Source of the DNA: Aurantiacibacter sp. MUD61
Lineage (GTDB): Bacteria; Pseudomonadota; Alphaproteobacteria; Sphingomonadales; Sphingomonadaceae
NCBI RefSeq assembly: GCF_027912455.1
Contig: NZ_CP115446.1
Span: 2,689,501 to 2,753,500, forward strand
Reading direction: 5' to 3'
Length of the DNA stretch: 64,000 nucleotides
Of this stretch, positions 27,269 through 35,943 are shown one piece after another. The position numbers and the translations under genes were made by a program. Below the pieces are notes generated by a model. It had not been told where the DNA came from, made no database searches, and saw only the letters and a program-made list of their open reading frames with translations. Numbering within the stretch: position 1 is the stretch's first letter; the number at the start of each line of letters is the position of its first letter.

Positions 27269-27562
27269 ATGCCACGAAAACGCAAGCACATGCGTAAACG
27301 ACGCAAGGCTTATTCCGAGCCCTCTCGCAGGCCAATCCGCTTCAGTTTCGCCCGAGAGACAGCCTTTCACGCCACTGGCTGGCTAGTTCTTTCTTTCGCC
27401 ATTGTGTTTTGGCGGAGGCCGGAGCGAATGGAGAAGCTTTCATCTGGCGAGTACGAACCCTCGCAGCTTCTCTTGTTTGCAGCAGGGGCGCTCGCGCTCT
27501 CGTCACTTGGGGGAATCGCCAGCACCTGGTTGCGTCGGCGTTCGAAGGCGAACGGCGAGTAA
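27269..27562 (+). CDS. Small basic membrane protein, unknown
   Basis: 97 aa from ATG 27269 (MPRKRKHMRKRRK). A longer frame begins at 27215 but would start inside the upstream terminator hairpin, so the later ATG is preferred. The first 35 residues are strongly basic, followed by two predicted TM segments (HATGWLVLSFAIVFW and LLLFAAGALALSSLGGIAST) with a short charged loop between them. I recognise no family. Flanked by the 25-bp near-identical repeats at 27212 and 27581, which suggests a local insertion or duplication. Confidence 0.55.
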   Translation: MPRKRKHMRKRRKAYSEPSRRPIRFSFARETAFHATGWLVLSFAIVFWRRPERMEKLSSGEYEPSQLLLFAAGALALSSLGGIASTWLRRRSKANGE

Positions 27563-27580
27563 TCGCGGTCCACTGCCTCG

Positions 27581-27605
27581 GCATTGCGGCGCCCTTTTCT
27601 TTTGC
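27581..27605 (+). repeat. 25-bp repeat (terminator half), second copy
   Basis: Copy of 27212-27236 with one substitution. The left stem arm is poorly conserved here (CACTGCCTCG), so this copy may be a weakened terminator. Confidence 0.8.
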
Positions 27606-27636
27606 GTGCGTACCAACGCCTTGGTAGCCTCGGCTG

Positions 27637-28212
27637 ATGATCGACATACCGCCGCAGGAACCACCTTCCGTTGAGGAAACTATCGTCGAGCGCCTAGTTG
27701 ATTGCGGTCTTAACGCTGATGGTATTACGGTGGTCGATGTTTCCGAACACTATTACGTCGACGTAGAGATACGGTCCGAAGCAAACCCACGCGAACAGCA
27801 ATTCACGTGCATTCACGAAGCTGTCTCAGGTGCATTTGTCCGCTTTGATCGAACGGACATGAGCGCCGCTTACGACGCGCATGTCGCAGAAATGATGCGG
27901 CCTCAAATGTTGGAGAGTGCAGAAAGCAGGCCTTCCGAACTTGGTTTGCTTGAAGGCTTTCCTGTCCGGCAGGATTTTACCGATCTGCAAAGCTACGTCG
28001 ATGCGCTCGAAAAGCATTCTGGAGTCGAAACCGAATGGCGTTTGCTCGTTTCCGGAGAAGCTGTGACACTCTGGCCCCCAGAAGAAGCTTCGTCCTCAAA
28101 TTCTGACTACGAAAGCATCTCCCGTCTTCTCGCAGTGCTCATGTATGCTGGGCTCACTCAAAGCCTGCAATTCGGCTTCGTCGGGAATGAAAGCGTCAGG
28201 ACCGGAGACTAA
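27637..28212 (+). CDS. Hypothetical protein
   Basis: 191 aa, acidic, no signal peptide and no clear TM segment; the C-terminal stretch LLAVLMYAGLTQSLQFGF is only moderately hydrophobic. I do not recognise it. The stop (TAA 28210-28212) overlaps the stop of wecC on the other strand, so the two genes meet tail to tail. It reads cleanly with host-like composition but less strongly biased third positions than wecC. Confidence 0.65.
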   Translation: MIDIPPQEPPSVEETIVERLVDCGLNADGITVVDVSEHYYVDVEIRSEANPREQQFTCIHEAVSGAFVRFDRTDMSAAYDAHVAEMMRPQMLESAESRPSELGLLEGFPVRQDFTDLQSYVDALEKHSGVETEWRLLVSGEAVTLWPPEEASSSNSDYESISRLLAVLMYAGLTQSLQFGFVGNESVRTGD

Positions 28213-29477
28213 TCCCGCTCCACCGCTTTCGCCTTGCGGGTCGAGAACATGCCGGTCGTGTCGACGACGGCTTTCTGCAGATAGCTGTCGCCTTCCAGTC
28301 GTTTGAACTGACGGTGGCCGACGAGGAAGGTCACGATATCTGCCGCCTCGCGGGCTTCGTCCGAGGTGACGAGCTTCACATTGTCGCGGCCTGCCAGCGA
28401 CGCGGGTAGCTCCGACAAATTCGGTTCCACCACCAGCACCTGCGCGCCTTCGATGCCGGCGACTTGCTCGACGATTTCGAGCGCGGGGCTTTCGCGCACG
28501 TCGTCCACGTCTGGTTTGTAGGTGATGCCGTAGCAGGCGATCGTCGGTACCTTGAACTTGTCCGCGAGCTTGCGGATCTGGCCGACCACGCGGTGCGGCT
28601 TGTCGTCATTCACCACGCGTGCGGTGCGAATGAGGCGCGCCTCGTCAGGTGCGGAGGACACGATGAACCACGGGTCCACCGCGATACAGTGGCCGCCCAC
28701 CCCTGCCCCCGGCATCAGAATGTTCACGCGCGGATGCTGGTTGGCCAGCTCGCGCACTTGCCAGATATCGGTACCCAGCTTGTCGCAGATGATCGAGAGT
28801 TCGTTGGCGAAGGCAATGTTCACATCGCGATAGGCGTTCTCGGACAGCTTGCAGAGCTCCGCCACGCGGCTGTCGGTGATGTAGCAGGTGCCCATCACGA
28901 AGCTTTGATAAAGCCGCGCAGCCTTGTTCGCGCAGTCCTGCGTCAGGCCGCCGATGATGCGGTCGTTCGAGACGAGTTCACGCAGCATCTGGCCGGGAAG
29001 GATGCGCTCTGGACAATGGCACAAAGCCACGTCCGCTTCGCTATCCTCGTCGCGGTAGCGCGGGAAAGTCAGGTCGGGGCGTTCCTCGGCGAGAATCTCG
29101 CCCAGCCGCTCGGTCGAGCCGACGGGCGAGGTCGATTCGAGGATCACCACATTGCCCTTTTCGAGCACTGGCGCGATCGTGCGCGCGGCGGCCTCGACGA
29201 AGGTCATGTCCGGGCCTTCATCCACCATCGGTGTCGGAACGGCGATCAGGAAGAATTCGGCGGGTTCGGGCGTGGTGGTGGCGCGCAGGCGCTTGGTGTC
29301 GACGGCGGCGGACAGCAGCATCTGCAGGTCCGGCTCCTGGAAATGCGCACGGCCAGCGTTGACTGCCTCCACGACGCTTTCATTCACATCGAGACCGATG
29401 ACCTCATGCCCCCGGCTCGCCAACATGGCGGCGGTCGGCAGGCCGATATAGCCGAGCCCTACGGTGCAGACTTTCAT
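28209..29477 (-). CDS. wecC: UDP-N-acetyl-D-mannosamine dehydrogenase
   Basis: 422 aa. Two-step NAD-dependent oxidation of UDP-ManNAc to UDP-ManNAcA. N-terminal Rossmann motif GLGYIGLPTAAML, catalytic Cys-containing segment around MPGAGVGGHCIAVDPWFI, and the C-terminal dinucleotide region ITYKPDVDDVRESPA, all diagnostic of the UDP-Glc/ManNAc dehydrogenase family. The 4-bp overlap with wecB (29474-29477) and the pairing of both genes fix the substrate better than motifs alone. Confidence 0.95.
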   Translation of the reverse strand: MKVCTVGLGYIGLPTAAMLASRGHEVIGLDVNESVVEAVNAGRAHFQEPDLQMLLSAAVDTKRLRATTTPEPAEFFLIAVPTPMVDEGPDMTFVEAAARTIAPVLEKGNVVILESTSPVGSTERLGEILAEERPDLTFPRYRDEDSEADVALCHCPERILPGQMLRELVSNDRIIGGLTQDCANKAARLYQSFVMGTCYITDSRVAELCKLSENAYRDVNIAFANELSIICDKLGTDIWQVRELANQHPRVNILMPGAGVGGHCIAVDPWFIVSSAPDEARLIRTARVVNDDKPHRVVGQIRKLADKFKVPTIACYGITYKPDVDDVRESPALEIVEQVAGIEGAQVLVVEPNLSELPASLAGRDNVKLVTSDEAREAADIVTFLVGHRQFKRLEGDSYLQKAVVDTTGMFSTRKAKAVERD

Positions 29478-30649
29478 TGCGCTTTTGCCTTGATGAACTG
29501 GGCGACGCTGGCGGCGATTTTTTGGGCCGCCGAGCCGTCTCCATAGGGGAAAACCTTGCGCGCGCGGCGCGCGTAATGTTCGGGGTCGTCAAGCAGGCGC
29601 GTGGCTGCGGCCATGATGCCCTCGACGCTGGTGCCGACGATTTGGGCGACGCCTGTGGCAACCGCTTCGGGCCGCTCGGTGACTTCGCGCATCACGAGGA
29701 CGGGCTTGCCGAGCGCAGGCGCCTCTTCCTGGATGCCGCCGCTATCGGTCAGCACAAAATGCGCGGCTTGCATCAGCGCGACCATCTGCACGTAGTCGAC
29801 CGGAGGGATGAGGTGGATGGCATCCGTATCACCCAGCCGCGCCTCGACCACGTCTTTCACCTGCGGATTGAGATGGACCGGATAAACCACTTCGACATCA
29901 CCGCGATCGGCCAGCGTCTTCAACGCGTCGCAAATCCGCCCGAAGCCATCGCCAAAGCTCTCACGCCGGTGTCCGGTGACGAGGACAAGCTTCTTACCCG
30001 GATCGAGTGCCAGGCCCAGCCCCGCAAGCTCGTCGCCCTGCAGAGTGCCTGCGACATGCAGCAATGCGTCAATCCCCGAATTGCCGGTCACTTCGACATG
30101 CCGGGCATTGCCCTGCTGGGCGGGGCGTTCGCGTTTCAAATTCTGCGCGGCCGTGCTGGTCGGTGCCCAGAGCAGGTCTGCCACGGCATCGATGGAGACG
30201 CGGTTGTATTCTTCCGGCCAGGGATGACGGATATCATGGCTGCGCAGCCCCGCCTCGACATGGCCGACCGGCACGCGGTTGTAGAAGGCCGACAGTCCCG
30301 CTGCCATCGCGCTGGTCGTATCGCCATGCACCATCACGAGGCCCGGCTTGTGCTCGGCGATCAGAGCATCCAGTTCTCGCATCACGCGCGCGGTAATGTC
30401 CGATAGCGTCTGGCCCGGCGTCATGAGGTTGAGATCGATATCGGGCTGTTCGTCGAACACGGCGAAAACCTGATCGAGCATCTCGCGATGCTGGCCCGTT
30501 GTGACAACTTTCAAGTCGACTTCGGGCACCTGCCGCAGCGCGCGCACCACGGGCAACATCTTGATCGCTTCCGGGCGTGTCCCGAAGACGAGCAGGACCG
30601 GCGTCACGCTATGCGCGCCGGAAATCGAGTCTGGTGCAAGGTCAACCAC
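29474..30649 (-). CDS. wecB: UDP-N-acetylglucosamine 2-epimerase (non-hydrolysing)
   Basis: 391 aa. Interconverts UDP-GlcNAc and UDP-ManNAc. Family signatures: VLLVFGTRPEAIKMLPVV at the N-terminus, MVHGDTTSAMAAGLSAF, HVEAGLRSHD and the C-terminal LTDSGGIQEEAPALGKP. It is slightly longer than the E. coli enzyme (376 aa). With the overlapping wecC it supplies UDP-ManNAcA for a polysaccharide; no dedicated ManNAcA transferase is beside it. Confidence 0.96.
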   Translation of the reverse strand: MVDLAPDSISGAHSVTPVLLVFGTRPEAIKMLPVVRALRQVPEVDLKVVTTGQHREMLDQVFAVFDEQPDIDLNLMTPGQTLSDITARVMRELDALIAEHKPGLVMVHGDTTSAMAAGLSAFYNRVPVGHVEAGLRSHDIRHPWPEEYNRVSIDAVADLLWAPTSTAAQNLKRERPAQQGNARHVEVTGNSGIDALLHVAGTLQGDELAGLGLALDPGKKLVLVTGHRRESFGDGFGRICDALKTLADRGDVEVVYPVHLNPQVKDVVEARLGDTDAIHLIPPVDYVQMVALMQAAHFVLTDSGGIQEEAPALGKPVLVMREVTERPEAVATGVAQIVGTSVEGIMAAATRLLDDPEHYARRARKVFPYGDGSAAQKIAASVAQFIKAKAQ

Positions 30650-30706
30650 GCGAGAGCCTTAGCGATTCCGCGTAAAAATAATCCTACCGCGGCGTTCACC
30701 ATTGGC

Positions 30707-31957
30707 TTACCGAACCATCGGCTCGGCAGGTTCGCCCACGCGCACGCCTTCCTCGCCGCGCTCCGCGTCAACGGCGGCCTGCACGGCGGCATAGAAGCGA
30801 TTACGCTCCGTGCCCGCACCGTCATTCCCCGTACCTTGCCGCCAGTTGGAATGCGTAGCGATCACGAGATTGCGCGCAGGATCGATGAAAATGCCCTGTC
30901 CGTAGAGACCGCTCGCAGCATAAGCGCCGCCCGGATAGGTCCACCACTGATAGGCGTAGCCACGGTCAAACCGCCCGGTTTCGAAGGCCGCAGTGGTTGC
31001 CTCATCAAACCAGCCTTCGGGCACGACCCGCTCCCCGCCAGCCATGCCGCCGCCCATCGCGAAGAGGCCGAACCGCGCCATATCGCGCGTGCTCGCCTGA
31101 ATGCAGCAACCGGAAATCTCGCTACCCGAATTGGATAGGAGCCAGGTCGCATCCTGCTCCATGCCGAAGGGCGCCCAGACTTTCTCGGAGAGGTAATCGG
31201 CGAGATCCTTGCCCGTCGCCTCGCGCACCAGCACGCCGATCAGATTGGTCTCGCCGGTGTTGTAAAGCCAGCGCGTCCCGGGCTCCGCCTCGCGTGGCAG
31301 CTGGCCCATGTAATCGACAAGCGAATCAACGCCTTCCTCTTCGGAAACATGATTGTTGAAGCGCGCCACATCGCTTTCCGGATCGGTGTAATCCTCGCTC
31401 CAGCGCACCCCGCTCGACATGGTGAGGAGCTGGCGGATCGTCACATCGGCATAGGCCGAGCCCGCCATATCGGGGATATACTGCACCAGCGGATCATCGA
31501 GGCTGTCGATATAGCCATCGGCAATCGCCGCGCCGACTAGCGTGGAGGTGAAGCTCTTGGCAGCGGAGAAACTCGTCCATTTGCCATCGGCGGAGAAATC
31601 CAGGCCATAGCGTTCCAGCACGACTTCGCCGTCATGGACGACCACGATCCCGGCGGAATTCTGACTGTCCATGAAAGCGTCCATGTCGAAGGTACCGAGG
31701 TCGATCGGTTCGCCAGCGGGTAGCGGGTAGGTCGCATCACCCGCCTCGATCACCCGTGCCTCTGCCAAAGCCGGAAATGCATCCATTGCGCGAAATGCCG
31801 CCTCGCGCGTCTCCTCCGGCCAAAATAACACGTCCGTATCGGTTGGCATATTGGCGAGGACCGCGCGCTGGTCGTCCGTCAGCGTCGCGACATAGATGCC
31901 GGCCGCTGCGAGCAGCAGCACGACAATTCCGAGCAACCATTTGAGAGCGCTAGGCAT
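30707..31957 (-). CDS. Class-C beta-lactamase-fold serine hydrolase, membrane-anchored
   Basis: 416 aa from ATG 31957; the frame extends to 32053 but that part overlaps the upstream gene. N-terminal single TM or uncleaved signal anchor (LKWLLGIVVLLLAAAGIYVA). Nucleophile motif SxxK is SAAK in WTSFSAAKSFTST. The Tyr motif region is WLYNTGETN, as in EstB/6-aminohexanoate-dimer hydrolase relatives, which mostly act as esterases or amidases. A close paralogue is encoded 7 bp upstream on the same strand. Not expected to be a true beta-lactamase. Confidence 0.9.
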   Translation of the reverse strand: MPSALKWLLGIVVLLLAAAGIYVATLTDDQRAVLANMPTDTDVLFWPEETREAAFRAMDAFPALAEARVIEAGDATYPLPAGEPIDLGTFDMDAFMDSQNSAGIVVVHDGEVVLERYGLDFSADGKWTSFSAAKSFTSTLVGAAIADGYIDSLDDPLVQYIPDMAGSAYADVTIRQLLTMSSGVRWSEDYTDPESDVARFNNHVSEEEGVDSLVDYMGQLPREAEPGTRWLYNTGETNLIGVLVREATGKDLADYLSEKVWAPFGMEQDATWLLSNSGSEISGCCIQASTRDMARFGLFAMGGGMAGGERVVPEGWFDEATTAAFETGRFDRGYAYQWWTYPGGAYAASGLYGQGIFIDPARNLVIATHSNWRQGTGNDGAGTERNRFYAAVQAAVDAERGEEGVRVGEPAEPMVR

Positions 31958-31964
31958 TGCTCGA

Positions 31965-33227
31965 TTAATCTCCCATCCGCGCGTCCACCGCGGCCTGCAC
32001 GGCGGAATAGAAGGCAAACCGCTCTGCTCCCTTGCCGCCATTGCCTGTCGCATCGGGCCAGTTTGCGTTTGTCGCGATCACAAGGTCGCGCGAGGGATCG
32101 ATGAAAATGCCCTGCCCGAAAATGCCCTGCGCGGCGTAGGTATCACCGGGGTGCGTCCACCACTGATAGCCGTATCCATCACCGCGAGCGGATAGTTGGA
32201 ACGCGGGATCGGTAGCCTCGGAAAACCATCCTTCGGGCACTATCCGGTCCCCGTCGATCATGCCGTCGGTCAGGGTGAACATGCCGAAGCGCGCCATGTC
32301 GCGCGTGGTCGCCTGGATGCAGCATCCGGCGATTTCATGCCCGGTGTCACCCAGCAGCCAGCTCGCCTCATAGGCCATGCCAAAGGGCTGCCACACTTTC
32401 ATGGAAAGATAATCGGCGAGCGGCATGCCGACGGCTTCGCTGACAAGCACGCCGACGAGATTGGTTTCGCCCGTGCTGTAGCGCCAGTTGGTGCCCGGCT
32501 CATTCGCGCGCGGAAGGTTGCGCATATAGCTGACGGTGACATCGAGGCCATCTTCGGCCTGATGATTGGCAAACTGGGCCACGTCCGAATTCGGATCGCC
32601 GTAATTCTCGTTCCACCGCACGCCCGAACTCATGGTGAGCAATTGGCGGATCGATACATCGTCATAGGCGGAGCCCTGCAAATCCTCGATGTAGCGGGTA
32701 ACCGGATCATCGAGGCTTTCGATATGCCCATCCTGAATAGCGGCGCCGACCAGCGTGGAGGTCAGGCTCTTGGCGACCGAAAAGCTCGTCCAGCGATCGG
32801 TCGCTGTCATGCCGAGCCCATAGCGCTCCAGCACGATTTCCCCGTCATGCACAACCACGATTCCCGCCGAGCTTTGGGACTGCATGAAAGCATCCAGTTC
32901 GAAATCACCCAGATCGAGCGGCTCGCCGTCCGGCAAGGGGAGCACCGAGGTTCCGGTATCGATCGCGCGGGACTGCGCCACCTGCGGCATCTGGTCCATC
33001 ATCCGGAACGCAACAGCGCGCACATCCTGCGGCCAGAACAGCACGTTGCGGTCTGCCGGGATCGCCATCTGTTGCGAGGGAGCGGCGACCGGAGCCTGAG
33101 CGACCGCCGTCGTTGGCTGGGGAGCGGGAGCGACAGAGGTTTCAGCGCTTGCATCCGGCATGGCGGAGTGCGCGCATCCCGAAAGTAAGACTGCCGCGAT
33201 GCACCCGGTAAAAATCTGCGATTTCAT
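31965..33227 (-). CDS. Class-C beta-lactamase-fold serine hydrolase, lipoprotein
   Basis: 420 aa. Lipoprotein signal with lipobox LLSGC (Cys18), then a low-complexity Ala/Pro linker (about 25-60), then the hydrolase domain with SxxK as SVAK in SFSVAKSLTST and RYSTGETN. More than half of the residues in the hydrolase domain match the downstream gene (long shared runs such as SQSSAGIVVVHDGE against SQNSAGIVVVHDGE), so this is a tandem duplication with different membrane anchoring. Substrate unknown. Confidence 0.92.
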   Translation of the reverse strand: MKSQIFTGCIAAVLLSGCAHSAMPDASAETSVAPAPQPTTAVAQAPVAAPSQQMAIPADRNVLFWPQDVRAVAFRMMDQMPQVAQSRAIDTGTSVLPLPDGEPLDLGDFELDAFMQSQSSAGIVVVHDGEIVLERYGLGMTATDRWTSFSVAKSLTSTLVGAAIQDGHIESLDDPVTRYIEDLQGSAYDDVSIRQLLTMSSGVRWNENYGDPNSDVAQFANHQAEDGLDVTVSYMRNLPRANEPGTNWRYSTGETNLVGVLVSEAVGMPLADYLSMKVWQPFGMAYEASWLLGDTGHEIAGCCIQATTRDMARFGMFTLTDGMIDGDRIVPEGWFSEATDPAFQLSARGDGYGYQWWTHPGDTYAAQGIFGQGIFIDPSRDLVIATNANWPDATGNGGKGAERFAFYSAVQAAVDARMGD

Positions 33228-33249
33228 GTCTCTCTCCCCAGTGAGTGTA

Positions 33250-34476
33250 CTATTTGACCAGCGTCACCTGGCTGACGGTGATGCCTCCGCCGCGAAATCC
33301 GCCTTCGCAATACATCAGGTAAAAACGCCACAAGTCACGGAAACGCTTGTCGAAATCAGGCGGCAGCTTATCGGCCTTGGCGGCCGCGTCAAACTGCTCG
33401 CGCCAGATGCGCAGCGTCTCGGCATAATCGAGGCCGAAGTCTTCCTGGTCTTCCCAGCTGAGGCCCCGCGCTTCCGCAAGCGCGCGAAACTCGCTGGCGC
33501 GGATCAGCATTCCGCCGGGAAACACATAGGCCTGGATGAAATCGGCGCTCTTGGCATAGGCATCGAACAGCTCGTCGCGCATGGCGATATACTGGATCGC
33601 GGCTCGCCCGCCGGGCTTCAGGTTGCGGGCGATGCAGTCCATGAAAGTCGGCCAGTATTCACGGCCCAGCGCCTCGACCATTTCCACGCTGACGATGGCA
33701 TCGAACTGGCCCGAGGTATCGCGATAATCCTGCTTCAGGAATTGCACGCCGGGGTGATGCTCTCGCGCCCAAGCCAATTGCTCTTCGGACAGGCTGATCG
33801 CATCGACGCGCGCACCTTTCTCAGCCAAATATGCAGAGAGCGCGCCCCAGCCGCAGCCGATTTCGAGCACGCTATCAGGGGTGCCCACCCGCTCTGCAAG
33901 GCGATGCCATTTGCGGTGCTGGCCAGCCTCGAGATTTTCCTCCAGCCGGTAGGCCGAAGAATAGCTCATCGTCGGATCGAGCCATGCGGCGTAGAAATCA
34001 TTGCCGAGATCGTAATGCGCGTGGATGTTCTTTTCGGCCTGACGCTTGGTGTTGCGATTGAGCGCATGGAGCATCCGGCTCGCCCACCGCCACGGCCCCT
34101 TGGCCCGCGCGACATCGCCCAGCGTATCGGCATTGGCGACGAACAGGGCGAAGAAACTGACCGGATCATCGCTCGACCATTCGCCCGCTTCCCACGCCTG
34201 ATAAAGGCCAACCGACCCGCCAGTCGCAATGCGCAAAAGCCCTCGCCAATCGTGCAGAGTGACCTGACACTCGAACCCCGGCGCATGTCCGCCAAGCGTT
34301 CGGCGCGATCCATCGGGCAAGACGCCGTAAAGCGTGCCAGCAGCCAGTCCCGCGTCGATTCGGTCGAGGATCTTGGAAACGGCGGGTGCCACCAGTCGCG
34401 CGAGGATGCCGGGCTTCGCGCCATACCGCCGCCCGCTTTCGAGCAGCACTCCTCCCCTTGCATTGCGGCTTGCCAT
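33250..34476 (-). CDS. cfa: Cyclopropane-fatty-acyl-phospholipid synthase family methyltransferase
   Basis: 408 aa. Transfers a methylene group from SAM to unsaturated acyl chains of membrane phospholipids. The SAM-binding motif is VLEIGCGWGALSAYLAEKGA, preceded by NIHAHYDLGNDFYAAWLD and followed by VSVEMVEALGREYWP, all conserved in the family. The C-terminal MYCEGGFRGGGI is also typical. Separated from the photolyase gene by about 40 bp, so co-transcription is possible, which could combine two stress functions. Confidence 0.94.
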   Translation of the reverse strand: MASRNARGGVLLESGRRYGAKPGILARLVAPAVSKILDRIDAGLAAGTLYGVLPDGSRRTLGGHAPGFECQVTLHDWRGLLRIATGGSVGLYQAWEAGEWSSDDPVSFFALFVANADTLGDVARAKGPWRWASRMLHALNRNTKRQAEKNIHAHYDLGNDFYAAWLDPTMSYSSAYRLEENLEAGQHRKWHRLAERVGTPDSVLEIGCGWGALSAYLAEKGARVDAISLSEEQLAWAREHHPGVQFLKQDYRDTSGQFDAIVSVEMVEALGREYWPTFMDCIARNLKPGGRAAIQYIAMRDELFDAYAKSADFIQAYVFPGGMLIRASEFRALAEARGLSWEDQEDFGLDYAETLRIWREQFDAAAKADKLPPDFDKRFRDLWRFYLMYCEGGFRGGGITVSQVTLVK

Positions 34477-34518
34477 GCGAACCCTATGCCGAGCGCCCGC
34501 GCAGCATTCAAGCGCAGC

Positions 34519-35910
34519 CTAGTCTTTGTTCGCCCTGTAAGTTTCCAGCGCCCGTTCGCGCGCTTCCTTATGGCCGATGATCTTGGATGGATAATCATAC
34601 GGCTTGCAGCCGTGCTCCTCCGGATCGTGGACGGCATCGCCCTCGATATGGCTGAGTTCGGGCACCCACTGGCGAATGTAATCGCCCGCGTTGAATTTTT
34701 CCGACTGGCTGAGCGGCGCCATGATGCGCACAAACATGTTGGAATCGACGCCGGTGCCGCTGACCCACTGCCAATTGGTGGCGTTCGAGGCGTAATCGGC
34801 ATCGCAAAGCGTATCCCAGAACCATTCCTCGCCATGGGTCCAATTGATCAGCAGATGCTTGATGAGGAAGCTGGCGGTGATCATACGCACGCGGTTGTGC
34901 ATCCAGCCCGTCGCCCAGAGCTCGCGCATGCCGGCGTCGACGATGGGATAGCCGGTCTGGCCGCGCTGCCATTTCTCCAGCTCTTCCTGGATCACATGGC
35001 CGCGATTGGGGTTGCGCCAGAAATTCTCGTCATAGCCATCGCGGTAAGGCTCCTTGCCGTAGGCCGGAAACTGGCAAATCACGTTCTGCGCATAGTCGCG
35101 CCAGATCAGCTCTTCGCGATAGGTCGTCGCGCCATCGGAGGTGTAGCGGCTCATCGCTTCCCACAGCATCCGCGGGGAAACTTCGCCGTGATGCAGATGC
35201 GGGGACATGCGGCTGGTGCCGTGCTCGCTCGGCAGGTTACGCTTGTCGTCATAGTCCGAGACGATGTCGAGGTACTCCTCGAAAGCCTCCATCGCCGCAG
35301 AGGTGCCGTGCTGCGCGCCCCAGAAGTCGCGCATACCGCCCGCCCAATCGGGCTTGGTCGGCAGCAGGTCGAGATCGGAAAGACTGTCGCTATCCGGCCA
35401 GCTATCGGGATTGTCGAAACTCGGCTCCGGCAGGATGTCGAACCCGTCGATGGCCTGAAACATCGATTTCTTGAAAGGCGTGTAGATCTTGTAGGGATCG
35501 CCCGAGCCGGTCGTCACTGAACCGGGCGGCAGCAGGTAATTGCCATCGTGCAATTCAAGCGGGATCTCGTCTTTCAGATCGCCCTGCGCCTTGCGCCACC
35601 ACGGCTCGTAATGGCGGATGGCGTGGACGCAAGCAGCCCCTGTCTCCTCGACCAGCCTGGGCAGCACATCGGTTACCTTGCCGCGCTTCAGGATCAGCCT
35701 GGAACGGTGGCGCCCCAAATCCTTTTCCAGCGCCTCGAGCGCATGATGAAGCCACCAGCGGCTCGCCCCGCCAAGCTTGTGATCGCCGGGCGTTTCATCG
35801 TCGAGGATATATACCGGGATGACCGGACCAGCCTGCGCGGCGGCGGTGAAAGCAGGATGGTCGCAAAGGCGCAGGTCGCGCCGCAGCCAGACGATTTGAG
35901 GTTCGGACAC
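34519..35910 (-). CDS. phrB: Deoxyribodipyrimidine photolyase
   Basis: 463 aa class-I photolyase that splits cyclobutane pyrimidine dimers using light. The N-terminal antenna domain starts IVWLRRDLRLCDHPAF. The FAD domain has GLPIVD-like YPIVDAGMRELWATGWMHNR and the WQWVSGTGVDSNMF region with the Trp needed for flavin reduction. Start is GTG 35910 with GGGGAA six bases upstream. It sits in a minus-strand run after the DUF457-type protein. Confidence 0.95.
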   Translation of the reverse strand: MSEPQIVWLRRDLRLCDHPAFTAAAQAGPVIPVYILDDETPGDHKLGGASRWWLHHALEALEKDLGRHRSRLILKRGKVTDVLPRLVEETGAACVHAIRHYEPWWRKAQGDLKDEIPLELHDGNYLLPPGSVTTGSGDPYKIYTPFKKSMFQAIDGFDILPEPSFDNPDSWPDSDSLSDLDLLPTKPDWAGGMRDFWGAQHGTSAAMEAFEEYLDIVSDYDDKRNLPSEHGTSRMSPHLHHGEVSPRMLWEAMSRYTSDGATTYREELIWRDYAQNVICQFPAYGKEPYRDGYDENFWRNPNRGHVIQEELEKWQRGQTGYPIVDAGMRELWATGWMHNRVRMITASFLIKHLLINWTHGEEWFWDTLCDADYASNATNWQWVSGTGVDSNMFVRIMAPLSQSEKFNAGDYIRQWVPELSHIEGDAVHDPEEHGCKPYDYPSKIIGHKEARERALETYRANKD

Positions 35911-35943
35911 AAAGATTCCCCGTTGTTATGGGCAATCAGCGCA

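Noticed and set aside
30707..33227. True class-C beta-lactamases
   Set aside because: The SxxK motif is present, but the YNTGETN/YSTGETN context and overall features fit the EstB/6-aminohexanoate-dimer hydrolase group better than AmpC.
33160..35520. 786-aa open frame on the plus strand
   Set aside because: It lies entirely antisense to the cfa and phrB genes, both of which have clear family motifs; the frame is a by-product of GC-rich codon bias and shows no recognisable domain.
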